This document shows positions 29,341 to 40,017 of a stretch of DNA of 51,951 nucleotides, piece by piece. Within the stretch, counting starts at the first letter, position 1. Each line of letters begins with the position of its first letter. A program made the position numbers and the translations under genes. Under the pieces are notes generated by a model, which ran no database searches, was not told the origin of the DNA, and worked only from the letters and a program-made list of their open reading frames with translations. The stretch covers positions 1 to 51,951 of the forward strand of contig JAGGDU010000040.1 in assembly GCA_018457135.1 (NCBI GenBank), written 5' to 3'. This DNA comes from Trichodesmium erythraeum GBRTRLIN201 (GTDB lineage Bacteria; Cyanobacteriota; Cyanobacteriia; Cyanobacteriales; Microcoleaceae).

Positions 29341-30353
29341 TTTTCTGATTATTTTATTTTGAAATGGTTAAATTAACAAATCAAATAATGATTACTTTTT
29401 TTATACTAATTTCCAAAAATAATACTATATTTAGGTGATAAGTATGTCGGTGTTGAAGTTTGTCGCTATGTAATAAAATTTCAATTCACCTCAAAGAAAC
29501 TGTGTGGTTCAGCTTAGAATAAGTACATATATCTTAACAGCTAAGTTTTTTTTTCATGCCTACCTACTTTTCAATTATTAAGTAATTAATACAGGCTGAA
29601 TAACCTTTTTGATAATGATGAGCTAAGAGTGTGTTAATTTGATAAATGTTGTACTGACATTGTATCGAACATCCCTACCTATAATGAAAGTGCCAAGTAG
29701 AAAAGTTTTTGATAAATGCTATTATTAGTCGTGTTGTGAGGCGATCGCTCAAAGTATGTTCTGATTAAAAAAAAATACTTTCATAAGTCGATACAAGTAA
29801 AATTTAATGGTAATTTTACAGCTAAATTATTTTTTATCCAGTGAAAATATTTTAATAATATTCACAGTCTAATTGTAGGGATTAAATCTATTTCTTAATT
29901 GCCCTAATGCCAACCAATATAATATTTAATATAATATTTATAGAACAGGAAAATAGTTAAAGGCAAAAATTATTTTTGGTAGACCAAAAAGAGTAGATAA
30001 ACTATAAGACTTAAAAAAATTAGATAACTGACTTGATAATTGGCATCAAAGCTTGAGAATTAAACTTAACAAATTTAGTGAAACGTAGCTGGAACTTCTG
30101 ACTTAGATTTGTAGGTTAAGTAGGTAGGCATAAATAAACGTTAAAACAAGAAATACGAAAAATAACTAAGTAGTAACTTATTATAATGTTTCTCAGGATT
30201 TTGAATCTCAATTACTATTTTACGGATAATTAAACTACCTACTTACTAGATTAATTTCTGAAACTTAAACTACATATTTAGCATCTTTTTCTTTAGCTAC
30301 AGTCAGGAAAAATTAGCCTAGCTTAATCCCAAAAATTTAGATAAATTTAGTTC
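29341..30353. other. Long AT-rich gap
   Basis: One kilobase without a usable frame. One HIP1 octamer occurs near 29743. I see no RNA gene. Confidence 0.4.
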
Positions 30354-31460
30354 TCAATTTTTGCTTGCCATTTTCATATTGCTTTCATAGGTATCTTGGT
30401 CAGTAATGAAATGGATATTCTGAGTATGAATACCTTCTTTCTCCATTAATTTCATTAGGCCCAAAAGAAATTTATTGATAGCAGAAGTGTAATAATTAGG
30501 ATCTATTTTCGCCATATATGATAAGACACGAGCATTACCTTGAATACCTTGAAACTTACATTTATATTTTCCTGGGTAAAAACCATCAATACTTTCAAAT
30601 AATTGATTCATTCCCTTTAACATTATCTCTACTTGATCTGATGTAATACAGTCAATATTTATGGCTCCTTTAAACCCCCATTCTTTAATTTCAGATTGGT
30701 CTTGAGACCAGTTATCTACGATACCACTCACCATTCTAGAATTAGGCATTTTTTTTATGCTACCCCATTCCCATGAATACAATTTTGTAGTTCTTAAGCC
30801 TATTTCTACTACTTGCACAAATTCTCCTGAAACTACTGCCCAGTCACCAGGTTTGTACAACCCATCAGTAAAGATGATTATAGTACAACACCAGTCATAG
30901 ATAATATCTTTGAACAACAAACCTAGAGCAACACCTGCACCACCAAGCAAACCAATAAGGGCTCCTGCAGATGCTCCTAAAAATACTTCTGATGCTTTAA
31001 TTATTACTACAACAACTGTTCCAATACGCACTAGTTTAGGTACATAGGGAACCAGCAAGTCATCAAGTTCTGTCTCAGTTTGCATAGTGAGGAACTCTAA
31101 TAACTTGGCCAATAAGGGAGCTGCATTGTAAAGCAAAAAAGCAACTAGAGTAAGGAAAATTAAAGAAGAAAGGTTAGGGTCAAGTGCACCTCTTGCTAAA
31201 ATGGTCTGTATTATCCGTAAGGCAACTGCAAAGATTAAAAAGGTTAAAGGTTTTTTGATAAGCTCAAGTAGATTATCGTCTAAATTATATCCAGCTTTAA
31301 CAGTAAGATATTTGATATACTTAACAATTGTTTTAGAAATAATTCCCTGAAATATTATTGTTAACAATAGTATACCAAATGCAAGTAATGGTTTAAATGC
31401 TGGTATGCCAAAAAAATTAGTTGTTTCAATATTTCTCCAAAGTGTTTCTAAGAATTCCAT
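30354..31460 (-). CDS. MscS-family mechanosensitive channel
   Basis: An inner-membrane channel or sensor of the MscS family, releasing solutes on osmotic downshock. Several hydrophobic helices (AFGILLLTIIFQGIIS, FLIFAVALRIIQTILA, LIFLTLVAFLLYNAAPLL, VVVVIIKASEVFLGA) precede the pore-lining GALIGLLGGAGVALGLLFKD. The beta domain follows (GLYKPGDWAVV... VEIGLRTTKLY... KKMPNSRMVSG), then a C-terminal alpha/beta part. The start is placed at 31460 (MEFLETLW) because GAGG lies upstream and because the duplicated fragment at 31709 preserves MELLEILW after its own ATG. The longer frame from 31529 would add 23 residues without a ribosome site. Confidence 0.88.
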   Translation of the reverse strand: MEFLETLWRNIETTNFFGIPAFKPLLAFGILLLTIIFQGIISKTIVKYIKYLTVKAGYNLDDNLLELIKKPLTFLIFAVALRIIQTILARGALDPNLSSLIFLTLVAFLLYNAAPLLAKLLEFLTMQTETELDDLLVPYVPKLVRIGTVVVVIIKASEVFLGASAGALIGLLGGAGVALGLLFKDIIYDWCCTIIIFTDGLYKPGDWAVVSGEFVQVVEIGLRTTKLYSWEWGSIKKMPNSRMVSGIVDNWSQDQSEIKEWGFKGAINIDCITSDQVEIMLKGMNQLFESIDGFYPGKYKCKFQGIQGNARVLSYMAKIDPNYYTSAINKFLLGLMKLMEKEGIHTQNIHFITDQDTYESNMKMASKN

Positions 31461-31708
31461 TCTTTTTTTTTCCTCAATCAAACTTGAATTTACGGGTTGT
31501 TTCTCAGGATAAAATACTTGATTAAGCATAACATACTGAAAGAGAGTATAATACGAAATATAAGCAAATATTCAAAAATCAAAAGTTATACCTTGGAATT
31601 CAATATTATTTATCTCCTAATTTTATACTTTAAGAATAAATTTTTTCTATGACAAAGTATAGGAAAAAGTATTAAAAAAAAATAATTTTTTCTAAAATTC
31701 TATAGTTT

Positions 31709-31900
31709 TCCAAAGTATTTCTAATAATTCCATTTTTTTTTGCCTTAATCCAATTGAAGTTTAGATATTGTTTCTGAGAATTAAATACTCATACTCGACC
31801 ACAATGAAAGATCTTATAATGCCAAGTATAAGGAAATATTCAAAACTCAAAAATTATACTTTTCACTTAAAATAGTTTATCTTCCTATATTTAAGTTTGC
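31709..31900 (-). repeat. Diverged duplicate of the mscS 5' region
   Basis: 31709-31900 aligns with 31436-31640: TCCAAAGTATTTCTAATAAT versus TCCAAAGTGTTTCTAAGAAT, then TTGTTTCT and GGAAATATTCAAAACTCAAA versus GCAAATATTCAAAAATCAAA. Read on the minus strand it starts MELLEILWKTIEF and then stops. It is either the stub of a lost tandem paralogue or a local segmental duplication. Confidence 0.7.
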
Positions 31901-32879
31901 GATTTTTTTTAAGACAATAAAGCCTGGTAATTTAAAATAAAAATGGAACACTTTTTAGGCTTAATTTTTATAGAATAAATATAAAGTATATAATTGGTTT
32001 ATCAGTAATCTCGGGCAGAGATATTCCTATTTATTCTTATATAGGTAGATACTTTTATAGATATGCATAGATTTGTTGTTATAATTATAGCCATCCTATC
32101 AACTATTGTCACAATTCAAGAAGTATAAATAAACTCCAAAGCTCTTATCCGAATATCTTACCCATGACTCTGACTATTGCTAAATCTCCATGTTTGCTAT
32201 ATTTCAGACAACGTAAAAAGTAACAATAGGATTGCCATATAATCTTTATTAACAAAATATCAAATTACAGCAATGAATAGTATTTTAAAGCTTCAACAAA
32301 AGGATTTAATATCATCTATAAATAGCAGGATTAAAAACTCAGATAATTGATGCTAAAAAGAATGAATTGCTTATTCGTATAGGCTGATTTAATAGAAAAA
32401 TTAAAATGCCAAAATAATCAAATATTTTTAGGAAAAACTAATCTGAATAGATAAATAAAAGTAATAATATTTATTAATGATTTAATGCTCACTAATTCAG
32501 CCTTATCTAGATTTTCAAGATGAATCTTTCTATTTTTAAGGTATTTTTTTTGCTAACTATGCCCAATTTTTTATTCGTATTTACTATTATTAGTATTTAT
32601 CTGGGAGAGGGAATAGAGAGTATTCAATCAAGCATAATTGAAAATATAAAACTATCATGAAATAGTCTTGAAATATTAAATAAAATATAGCTATTTCTCA
32701 AAGATTGAGAAATTTTCTGATGAATTATGAATGTAAATTTCAAAACCATGTTGAAGTTTTAATATTTTGTTGATAAACAATCTCGAAAATTTGAACTAAT
32801 AGTAAGAATAAATTTTATCTAACCTTTGGTACAATGTAAAAGTAGGTTATTCTAAAATTTCATCCAAAAAAAATATATT
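31901..32879. other. AT-rich gap
   Basis: No gene or structure recognised. The last 80 bases should contain the promoter of the cupin gene, but no clear elements stand out. Confidence 0.4.
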
Positions 32880-33326
32880 ATGAGTGAAATAGAAAATCAT
32901 CAACAGCCTTCAACCCCTTTCTTAGATTCAGAAGCTAATAATGAACAGAAATACCCCACCAGAACACCACCTTGGGGCACAGTTACAATTCTGGAAGAAG
33001 GTCTTCGTTACAAAATTAGTCGTATTGAGGTAAAACCAAAACATTATATTAGTACCCAGATGCACTATCATCGTAGCGAACATTGGATTGTGGTTTCTGG
33101 TACTGCTAAAGTTACCTTTAATGATCAGGAAAAATTACTCTTTCAAAAACAATCAACTTATGTTCCTGCAAATACAGCTCATCGTGTAGAAAATCCTGGT
33201 ATAATTCCCTTAATAATGATTGAAATTCAAAATGGGGAATATCTTGGGGAAGATGATATTATTCGTTTTCCAGATGAGGATAATCAACTATTTTCATTTA
33301 AAAAGGCAATAACGAATAAGGAATAA
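32880..33326 (+). CDS. Cupin protein, mannose-6-phosphate isomerase type II C-terminal like
   Basis: A 148-residue single-domain cupin. Core motif QMHYHRSEHWIVVSGTAKV supplies His62, His64 and Glu67 as metal ligands, and STYVPANTAHRVENPG supplies His101. These segments match the C-terminal isomerase domain of bifunctional ManC/AlgA enzymes, but the guanylyltransferase part is absent. Stand-alone versions are common in bacteria and may isomerise mannose- and fructose-6-phosphate, feeding GDP-mannose for polysaccharides. Substrate not shown. The N-terminal 25 residues are polar and probably flexible. It is monocistronic. Confidence 0.88.
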   Translation: MSEIENHQQPSTPFLDSEANNEQKYPTRTPPWGTVTILEEGLRYKISRIEVKPKHYISTQMHYHRSEHWIVVSGTAKVTFNDQEKLLFQKQSTYVPANTAHRVENPGIIPLIMIEIQNGEYLGEDDIIRFPDEDNQLFSFKKAITNKE

Positions 33327-34435
33327 GAAGTAAGAATAATTGATTTTACCCCTACTACAAAATTCTTTCATGGTAGTCTGTGCAAAATTTAATCGGTTCA
33401 AAACTTGCACCTTAAATCTGTATACACCGTATCCCAAGTGACTGCTGTTGCGGGCATTGTTTTGCTGTTTGACAACTTTACTCATAGTATTGAAATGTTT
33501 GGAGCATATTGCCTGCTCTCAAGAGCACTCTAATAACACTGATGTCTATTTTTGAAGGTGGCTTAACTTACAACTAGCTATCTGTTTTTGGGCGGTAGTG
33601 TTCCCTGGTTAAATAAGTTACTAAATGACAAGGATGATATGAGATGATAACTCCCAATTTCTTGGAGGTTAAATTCCTTTCTTCTTGGTTAGGAAGTAAC
33701 TTTGTAGATCAGGTAATTTGATCTAGGGCTCATTGCTCTCGGTGCATGACCTAAATGTCACCTTTGGCTAAAAGACTTTAGCCAAATCAGAAATACCAAA
33801 GTTTCATGAGGGCAATAAACCTGGTTTCTTGTTTGGATGGTTAAGTCCTGGGAGTATAGCATTATTTTTGAATATTAATAATGGTACTCTCTTTGAAGAA
33901 GGAAGACCAAAGTTAAAGGAAGAAATAAATGGGGACATTGTCGCTAAATGGCAACTAATCATAATGTACAGCTTTCTAATAGACTTCTGGGATCGTTAAT
34001 CTCAAACCTTTGGAATACTTGGGTAAAAACTTAGTTTCTAGATACGCTTCATGAATGACTCGCCCATCTTGAAATTTTTTTTGTTTACTAGAGTGTGTGT
34101 TCAAACGTTCTACCAAAGTAGCACTAGAAAAGACTAGACTTAGAGGAGGATCTAATAATACAAGTGATTTGATAATTGAATTAATAGTAACTTTGAGTTA
34201 ACGACTATGTTTAGACTAGAAACGTATTTGGAGGGAAGTTACGATCACGACAAAAGAGATACTCAAGCAGTAGAATTATTTGTATAATGTGCAATATTAA
34301 ACCGAATGATTTAAATAGGTAAACCTAAGAGTTACATGAGTTGAGATCTAGTTACTTCTAATAGGGGAGTGGTTTGCGTTGGCGGAGCATAGTGGCGGGA
34401 GCTATATCGCCACCTTAATGCAACAAAGCCTTTTC
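33327..34435. other. Gap with a hairpin and an unassigned coding remnant
   Basis: The minus strand near 34030-34200 reads VLLDPPLSLVFSSATLVERL then QDGRVIHEAYLETKFLPKYS and GLRLTIPEVY before a stop. It looks like real protein but I cannot name it. A short open frame at 33485 (MSKVVKQQNNARNSSHLGYG) is also unassigned. A 10-bp hairpin lies at 33763-33786, and GTGGCG/CGCCAC pair at 34392-34413. Confidence 0.4.
33763..33786. repeat. Perfect 10-bp hairpin
   Basis: TTTGGCTAAA and TTTAGCCAAA flank the 4-base loop AGAC. Neither strand has the T-run of a terminator. The form resembles the small palindromic repeats common in cyanobacterial gaps. Confidence 0.7.
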
Positions 34436-35896
34436 CTACAATAATGTTTGCATAACTTCCTCAATATTACGAGATAAAACTACTTGATTATACTTTTGTA
34501 ACTTCTCATATGAAGAAAAAGGTCTACCTATCAAAGTTTCTTGTTGAATGTAGGTCATAAATGGACGACGCAAAGCCTCGTATTTGCTAAAAGCTAATTG
34601 TATAGCTGCCATATCATCCCACTGATTTTGTTTGTTAATTTGATTTACTAAAGTAGCGATCGCTGCTGCATCTTCTAGTCCCTGATTAACTCCTTGACCA
34701 AGAAATGGTGGCATACCGTGGGCAGCATCTCCCGCCAATACAACCCGCCCTATGTTCCATTTGGGTTGCTCTGGAGCAGAAACAGTAGCATGATGAGTAT
34801 AATACAGACGTTGTATCATCTTATCTGGGTCAGATAAAGCTACCAACTGCTGAATTATCTCTGGAAAGTCTGCTTTTTTTAACTCTTTTATGGCAATATT
34901 AATTAACTCTTCTCCCGATTTTTCTAGCAATAAATCTAATGGGAAAGCTCCATGGAAGACATATCCAAACTGACAAGGTTGAGGAGAAAATAACATAATT
35001 CTGGGAAGATCACTTTCCAATATTTGATGATTTTTTATTGTTATTACTCTAGGAGAACCATGAAAAAATTTTTCCTTGATTTTTTCTGAAAGTGTTTCTG
35101 CTATCTGAACTGCTCTACTGTCAAAAAAATTACCAGTGCATATGGCGCCAACACCACAATATTTTGGTTTGCTGTATTCACTGTATAGAGTATTTTGATA
35201 GATTACTTGACGGACTCTAGAATTAATTCCATCTACTCCTATCAATAGTTTAGCACGAATTGATGTGATTTTCGATTCAGAAAATTGGGAGGAGTTCAGA
35301 CTGCTGCTTTTATTCTTTTGTTGCTGATCATCCCAATAAACATAGGGGTGAATTTCTACTTCCTGATTAGAGACAAAATCTGCTCGAACACATTGAAATT
35401 CTGGCTCAGTAACTACATTAATACAACAATGATTAGCTTTGACGCACTCAACGGGTAATAGTTTTCTCAGTTGAGTTTGTAAATTGTACCAAGAAATTGA
35501 GACTTTACCCTCTCCGTACTTTTCAAAATATTCATTGTATCCCACGAGAAAAGAACGAATTTTTTGCCCGTTCACATTTATGAGATTCCAATAGGGCGAA
35601 GGCTGTTTTTTTTCTACCTCAGTTTTCTGACTTACTTGTAGTGAATTATGGGGTTGGTCAATAGTAGCTTTGATATTCTTGTAAGCTTCTGTATCAATGT
35701 ATTTAAGCGCTTTTAAACCATTTGGGAAAATGCTTATAGTCTGACCTACCTGGCGAAAGGCTCGAGTTTGGTCGAGGACGATAATATTTTCAATTCCACG
35801 TTGATATAAACCGAGGGCAGTTGCTAACCCCACTGGGCCGGCACCAACGATCACTACATCATAATCAATTTTGGGAATGGAGTTTTCTTCAGTCAT
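34436..35896 (-). CDS. FAD-dependent aromatic-ring monooxygenase-like protein
   Basis: A 486-residue class A flavoprotein monooxygenase (PHBH/salicylate hydroxylase/kynurenine 3-monooxygenase group). The FAD ADP-binding motif VIVGAGPVGLATALG is at residues 16-30. The DG motif LIGVDGINSRVR lies near 215-226. The GD motif GRVVLAGDAAHGMPPFLGQG lies near 383-402, contacting the FAD ribose. Such enzymes use NAD(P)H and O2 to hydroxylate small aromatic or polyene substrates; the substrate here is unknown. No signal peptide. A decayed paralogue of its C-terminal half lies directly upstream on the same strand, so the gene was once tandemly duplicated. Confidence 0.9.
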   Translation of the reverse strand: MTEENSIPKIDYDVVIVGAGPVGLATALGLYQRGIENIIVLDQTRAFRQVGQTISIFPNGLKALKYIDTEAYKNIKATIDQPHNSLQVSQKTEVEKKQPSPYWNLINVNGQKIRSFLVGYNEYFEKYGEGKVSISWYNLQTQLRKLLPVECVKANHCCINVVTEPEFQCVRADFVSNQEVEIHPYVYWDDQQQKNKSSSLNSSQFSESKITSIRAKLLIGVDGINSRVRQVIYQNTLYSEYSKPKYCGVGAICTGNFFDSRAVQIAETLSEKIKEKFFHGSPRVITIKNHQILESDLPRIMLFSPQPCQFGYVFHGAFPLDLLLEKSGEELINIAIKELKKADFPEIIQQLVALSDPDKMIQRLYYTHHATVSAPEQPKWNIGRVVLAGDAAHGMPPFLGQGVNQGLEDAAAIATLVNQINKQNQWDDMAAIQLAFSKYEALRRPFMTYIQQETLIGRPFSSYEKLQKYNQVVLSRNIEEVMQTLL

Positions 35897-35937
35897 ATAC
35901 TGATTTTGATTATCCTATAATTATTGTACATTATACA

Positions 35938-36440
35938 AGAATTGTAATGGTATGCATAATAATAATGTTTGCATAATTTCTTAAATATTGCGAGGATAGA
36001 CTGGTTGAGCGTACTCTTGGTCATGCTGCTCTGAAGAAACAGGTAGCCTTGTCAAAGTTGCTTGTTGAAAGCGCTCCATAAATTGGGAACGCAAAGCATC
36101 ATATTTACGGAAAGCTTTTTCTATAGCCACCAGAGCGTTCCACTGATTTTGCTTGTTAATCTCAGTTACTGATTGTGATCAAAGCAGCATCTTCCAGAGC
36201 TTCGTTAACGCCTAACGTTGTATTATCTGTGCTGGAGGGGATAAAGCTACCAAGTGCTGAATCATATCTGGAAAGTTAACTTTTTTTTAACTTCAAGATG
36301 CCAAGATAAATTAACTCTGTTCCTGACTTTCCTGCCAATAACTCTAAAGGTAAAGGTGTGTGGATTAAATATCTAAGTTGACAAAACTGAGGATAAAATA
36401 ATCTCATTATGGGAGTTTGATTAGTGATGATATTCTTCGG
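35938..36440 (-). pseudogene. Decayed tandem copy of the FAD monooxygenase, C-terminal part
   Basis: The minus strand encodes RLFYPQFCQLRYLIHTPLPL then LELLAGKSGTELIYLGILKL, aligning with LFSPQPCQFGYVFHGAFPLD and LLLEKSGEELINIAIKELK of the intact gene. GVNEALEDAALITI matches GVNQGLEDAAAIATL. The stretch holding the GDAAHGMPPF flavin motif is missing between them. Several stops are present and the N-terminal half is gone. Confidence 0.85.
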
Positions 36441-37577
36441 CTGAAGCACAGTTATTGCTCAAGTATAATATCCATATTTTTTTATACTTACTAAGCTTAA
36501 TAAACATGATTTTAATTCTGCCTGATAGGTGGTAAATAGCTATAAATTTTATGGTAAAAATAATTGTTTTTATCTAGGTTGAGGATGTTAAGGGAAGCTG
36601 AAAATGGAATTTTTAAAAAATATAGTTGAGGGAGATTTTTCTCCGACATTAAACTAAGCGATCGCTCTGTTTTTTGCTAATAAAAAGGTAAATTTTCAGC
36701 TATCAGCTATCAGCTATAAGTTATTAACTCATTATATTGGAAGGATGAATTAGTCTCCAAGGAGAATTAAAAAGTTATGTTTGTACGGCATTCCCTTGGC
36801 TCTGGATTCCGTATGTTAGAAAAATATTAGAAAGTGTAATTGGCAATCAGGTAACTTTAGTAGTTGATAGTTATTCAAAAGCAATTGAGCTGACTCTTAA
36901 AGTGCTGAATGCTTAAATAAAAAGTCTATTTAAAAGAGATAAATAAGTTTTTTGCTGGGTTATATATATCAGGGGTTATAAACAAAGTTTGCCAATTATA
37001 TTTTTAGAGTTATATCATTTATTTTTTCCGAAAAAATATTCAACTATTGGTATTTTTCCCAATTATAAGTTGTTGTTAAATTCTTTAGAAAAGGGAGTAT
37101 TTAAGAATTTGTTTACTTTTTACTATAGTTTTTTCCTGATATCAGTGAGATAATTTTTTTCCCTAATATAGCACTAAGGCAAAGAAAACAGTAAAAAATA
37201 ATCTATGACTGAGTTTAGTAATTTCTAAATTTCCTAGTTTCTATTTTAATTATTAATTACTATAGCAATCTCTATACTTTTTAGTATAAAGTTTGTTTAT
37301 GGCGCGGGAGTAGTTAAGGACCTTGCAGAAAACCTCTGTATAACATAAAAATAATTAATACAATTATAGAGTGCTAATCCTGTAATAAGATTATTATTTT
37401 TGTATTAATTATTTAATAACTTAAATTTCACCTAAACATAATATTAATACATATAAATTTGCTTAATTTATAAACTAAAACTTATTAAATTTTATATTTT
37501 TTGCTGTTTGTTACCTCTTGCCTTTGATCAAAATTGGATATATAGTTTAAATACTTAACTAATAACTGAAAACTGAA
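36441..37577. other. AT-rich gap containing a dispersed repeat
   Basis: Apart from the repeat at 36697-36780 and one HIP1 octamer near 36658, no gene or RNA is recognised. Confidence 0.4.
36697..36780 (+). repeat. Dispersed repeat, copy 2
   Basis: CAGCTATCAGCTATCAGCTA then GAATTAGTCTCCAAGGAGAA and TTAAAAAGTTATG match 13436-13520 in the same order. The AGCTATC unit is itself tandemly iterated. Confidence 0.6.
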
Positions 37578-38201
37578 ATGACCTCTTTTAATGATGCTCG
37601 ACAATATGCTCCTGCAACTGAACGCAATCGGGAATTTATCTTAGAAGTCTTACAACGACTTTTACCTCCAACGGGCAACATTTTAGAAATTGCCAGTGGT
37701 ACAGGAGAACACGCTATTTTCTTTTCTCCCCGTCTAAAACCACGTCAGTGGTTTCCTTCTGATCCTGATCCCATCTTGCGTGAGAGTATAGCAGCATGGC
37801 AAAAACATAGTCCGTCAGATAACCTGCATCTACCTCTTAATATTGATGCACGGGAGTCAGCTTGGGCGGTGGAGAAAGAAGACATTCAGATTAAAGCTAT
37901 TGTCAATATTAATATGATTCATATTAGTCCTTGGTCTACTTGCCTGGGACTAATGGCGGGTGCGGGACGTTTGTTACCTCAGAATGGGGTACTATATTTA
38001 TACGGTCCATACAAACTGAGAGGGGAACATACAGCACCAAGTAATCTAGCATTTGATCAGTCTCTACAATTTCAAAATCCTGAGTGGGGAGTAAGAAACT
38101 TAGAAGATGTGGTAGCGGCAGCAGAGAAGGAGGGGTTAAAATTTCAAGAGCAGGTGCAAATGCCAGCAAATAATTTATCTGTGGTTTTCCATAAGGGCTA
38201 A
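37578..38201 (+). CDS. DUF938 class I SAM-dependent methyltransferase
   Basis: A 207-residue protein of the DUF938 family. The N-terminal YAPATERNREFILEVLQ and the SAM motif I ILEIASGTGEHAIFF (residues 35-49) are characteristic, followed by WFPSDPDP (acidic loop after beta 2), NMIHISPW and LYLYGPYK. The reaction and substrate are not known. It has no Shine-Dalgarno and no partners; downstream, 95 bases on, lies a hairpin and then an IS element. Confidence 0.9.
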   Translation: MTSFNDARQYAPATERNREFILEVLQRLLPPTGNILEIASGTGEHAIFFSPRLKPRQWFPSDPDPILRESIAAWQKHSPSDNLHLPLNIDARESAWAVEKEDIQIKAIVNINMIHISPWSTCLGLMAGAGRLLPQNGVLYLYGPYKLRGEHTAPSNLAFDQSLQFQNPEWGVRNLEDVVAAAEKEGLKFQEQVQMPANNLSVVFHKG

Positions 38202-38298
38202 TATCACGTTTACCAAATCTCAAAAGTCTTGCTACATTTTTTGGAGAGGAGTTAATAGGGAATATTAGAAAATAAAAGTCTTTCCTAAACACAAAAAA

Positions 38299-38397
38299 AG
38301 CATTGGTAAATTAAGGGATGAATTAAGCTGGAATGGGCAGCTCTATAAACCAACAAGCTATTTTTTTTGCTAATTCATCCTGCCATCCACCAATGCT
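38299..38397. repeat. Long-stem inverted repeat between methyltransferase gene and IS element
   Basis: AGCATTGGT (38299-38307) pairs with ACCAATGCT (38389-38397), and GGATGAATTAAGC (38316-38328) pairs with GCTAATTCATCC (38369-38380) with one bulge. The arms enclose about 40 bases. It could be a hairpin RNA, a MITE-like element or a processed terminator region. Confidence 0.65.
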
Positions 38398-38438
38398 AAT
38401 TATTCTTCTGTTTGCTTTTACCTGTACTTCAATACTTC

Positions 38439-39151
38439 GGTAGTGCGTCAGTAAAGTGTGGGATAAGTAATTAACTCGTTCCAACTCCAAGTAGCGATCG
38501 CGTTCCTCAGCTCTTTGTGCAGCAGTATTTTCTTTGGGACTATGAACTCAAATCCAATTAAAGTAGGCCCTTGCCAACCTTACTTTTACCTCAGTTTGCT
38601 GCCAGACCTTGCCAAATTTATTCTGTCGGCAATGCCATCAACCGAGCTGCTTTCTGATAATTCTATTTGTGCGTTCCAGGGGCTTCCCAACCCAAGAATT
38701 CCCTTCTGCCAATTCCTGATACTGGCACTGTTTTCGTTTTTTTTGGACGAATGACCAAAACTCATCACTGCTCATTTGCGAGGTCTTGATATTCTGGACA
38801 TGAGCATTATGAATCATTTGTCCTTTTTCAGAGGCAGCTCTCGCCAAACTAACTACCGTATTATCGGCCAAATTGACTGTTCGAGTAATCCCTCTTAAAC
38901 TACTGACCTCAACGTGAGTCTCTAGAACCATAGACATTTGTTCAGGTTGAATTGTTCTACGATAGTAGAGAGTGTCAAAAGTATCGGTGAAAGTTTGTAG
39001 GCATTCAGGAGAATAATATCGTTGACAACATTACTGGTCTTTCCCTGTTTATGGGTTTTCTGATGGCCACATAGAGGACATTCTATGATAATAGAAAGTA
39101 TTTAAGGACAAGGATTATATTACCATTCCCAAACTTTCTTGATGCACTACC
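38439..39151 (-). mobile_element. IS1-like element, internally deleted, both ends present
   Basis: The element is bounded by inverted repeats GGTAGTGCGTCAGTAAAGTG (left) and the complement of GGTAGTGCATCAAGAAAGTT (right). The minus-strand transposase reads MECPLCGHQ (zinc finger; start ATG mutated to ATA at 39084-39086), then a frameshift, SSLRGITRTVNLADNTVVSL, DEFWSFVQKKRKQ and AEGNSWVGKPLERTNRIIRK. Between GNSWV and LERTN the segment with the central DDE residues, visible in the fragment at 41430, is missing. A further shift leads to CRQNKFGKVWQQTEVKVRL. It cannot move by itself but keeps both ends. No target duplication is evident. Confidence 0.82.
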
Positions 39152-40017
39152 AGCTATTAGGATGTGCTCAGTTAAATGGCTTGGTCACCACGTCCGGTAT
39201 AGTAAGAATTGTCCCCTCATTTTTCTGCTGCCGATATGCCCACTCATCTGATCAATACATGAGCTTGAGCCACTGTACTTCTGGTAATTTTTGCTATCTA
39301 AATAAGGCTATGAGTATAATTTTTGTCAATGCTTTGAGAATTAATCAGCAGGCTTTAAGTATAGAATTCATGATTTGTAATTAGTCTGATTACTTCTAAT
39401 ACTCAAGAAAATATAGTGATTTATTAATTTTGAGTTTTATGGTTTCAGGCGTTAATTTTTTTGGTAAATATAGATATATAAAAAATATTTAAAGTTACAC
39501 AAAATTCAGCTAGAATAAATTCTTAATTGTGGAGATAAAATAGAGATATTAATTCTGCTAAAAAATATAATTTTAAGGGATGGTAGAGTGACTTTTAGAT
39601 TGAATTATCAAGAAGCTTTATTTTAAAATATGCCAGATACTTTGCTTGAATAGGCACAATAAATAATTAATCGAAGTTATTAATTAATTTTGCAGCAAAG
39701 ATAATATGGATATACAGATAATTTAGTTTTCAAAGGACGAATTCTTAAATAAATGGTAGTGATTTACAAGTATTAATCTTCTCAAGAAAATCTCATTTGA
39801 AAGAAGTGAATTGGATCAGTTTTCTAGTTTTTGTTCAGGTGTTCCCTATTTCACTCTAAATCAGCTTCCTCAAAAGACTGCTAAAAAAATTCAGGAAAAA
39901 AGGATATTAATTAAGTTATATTTCCGTTCAAGATTTATAATTAAGGTAATTCTTTAGACTTACTGGCAGGTTAATTAAGAATTTTTCCACCAAAACTCAG
40001 TAGGAGAAAAAATTTAA
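39152..40017. other. Gap with possible coding remnant
   Basis: The minus strand near 39175-39290 reads LPEVQWLKLMYQ-like then SDEWAYRQQKNEGTILTIPD, perhaps a gene fossil of unknown family. The rest is AT-rich. AGGAG at about 40002 precedes the next gene. Confidence 0.35.
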
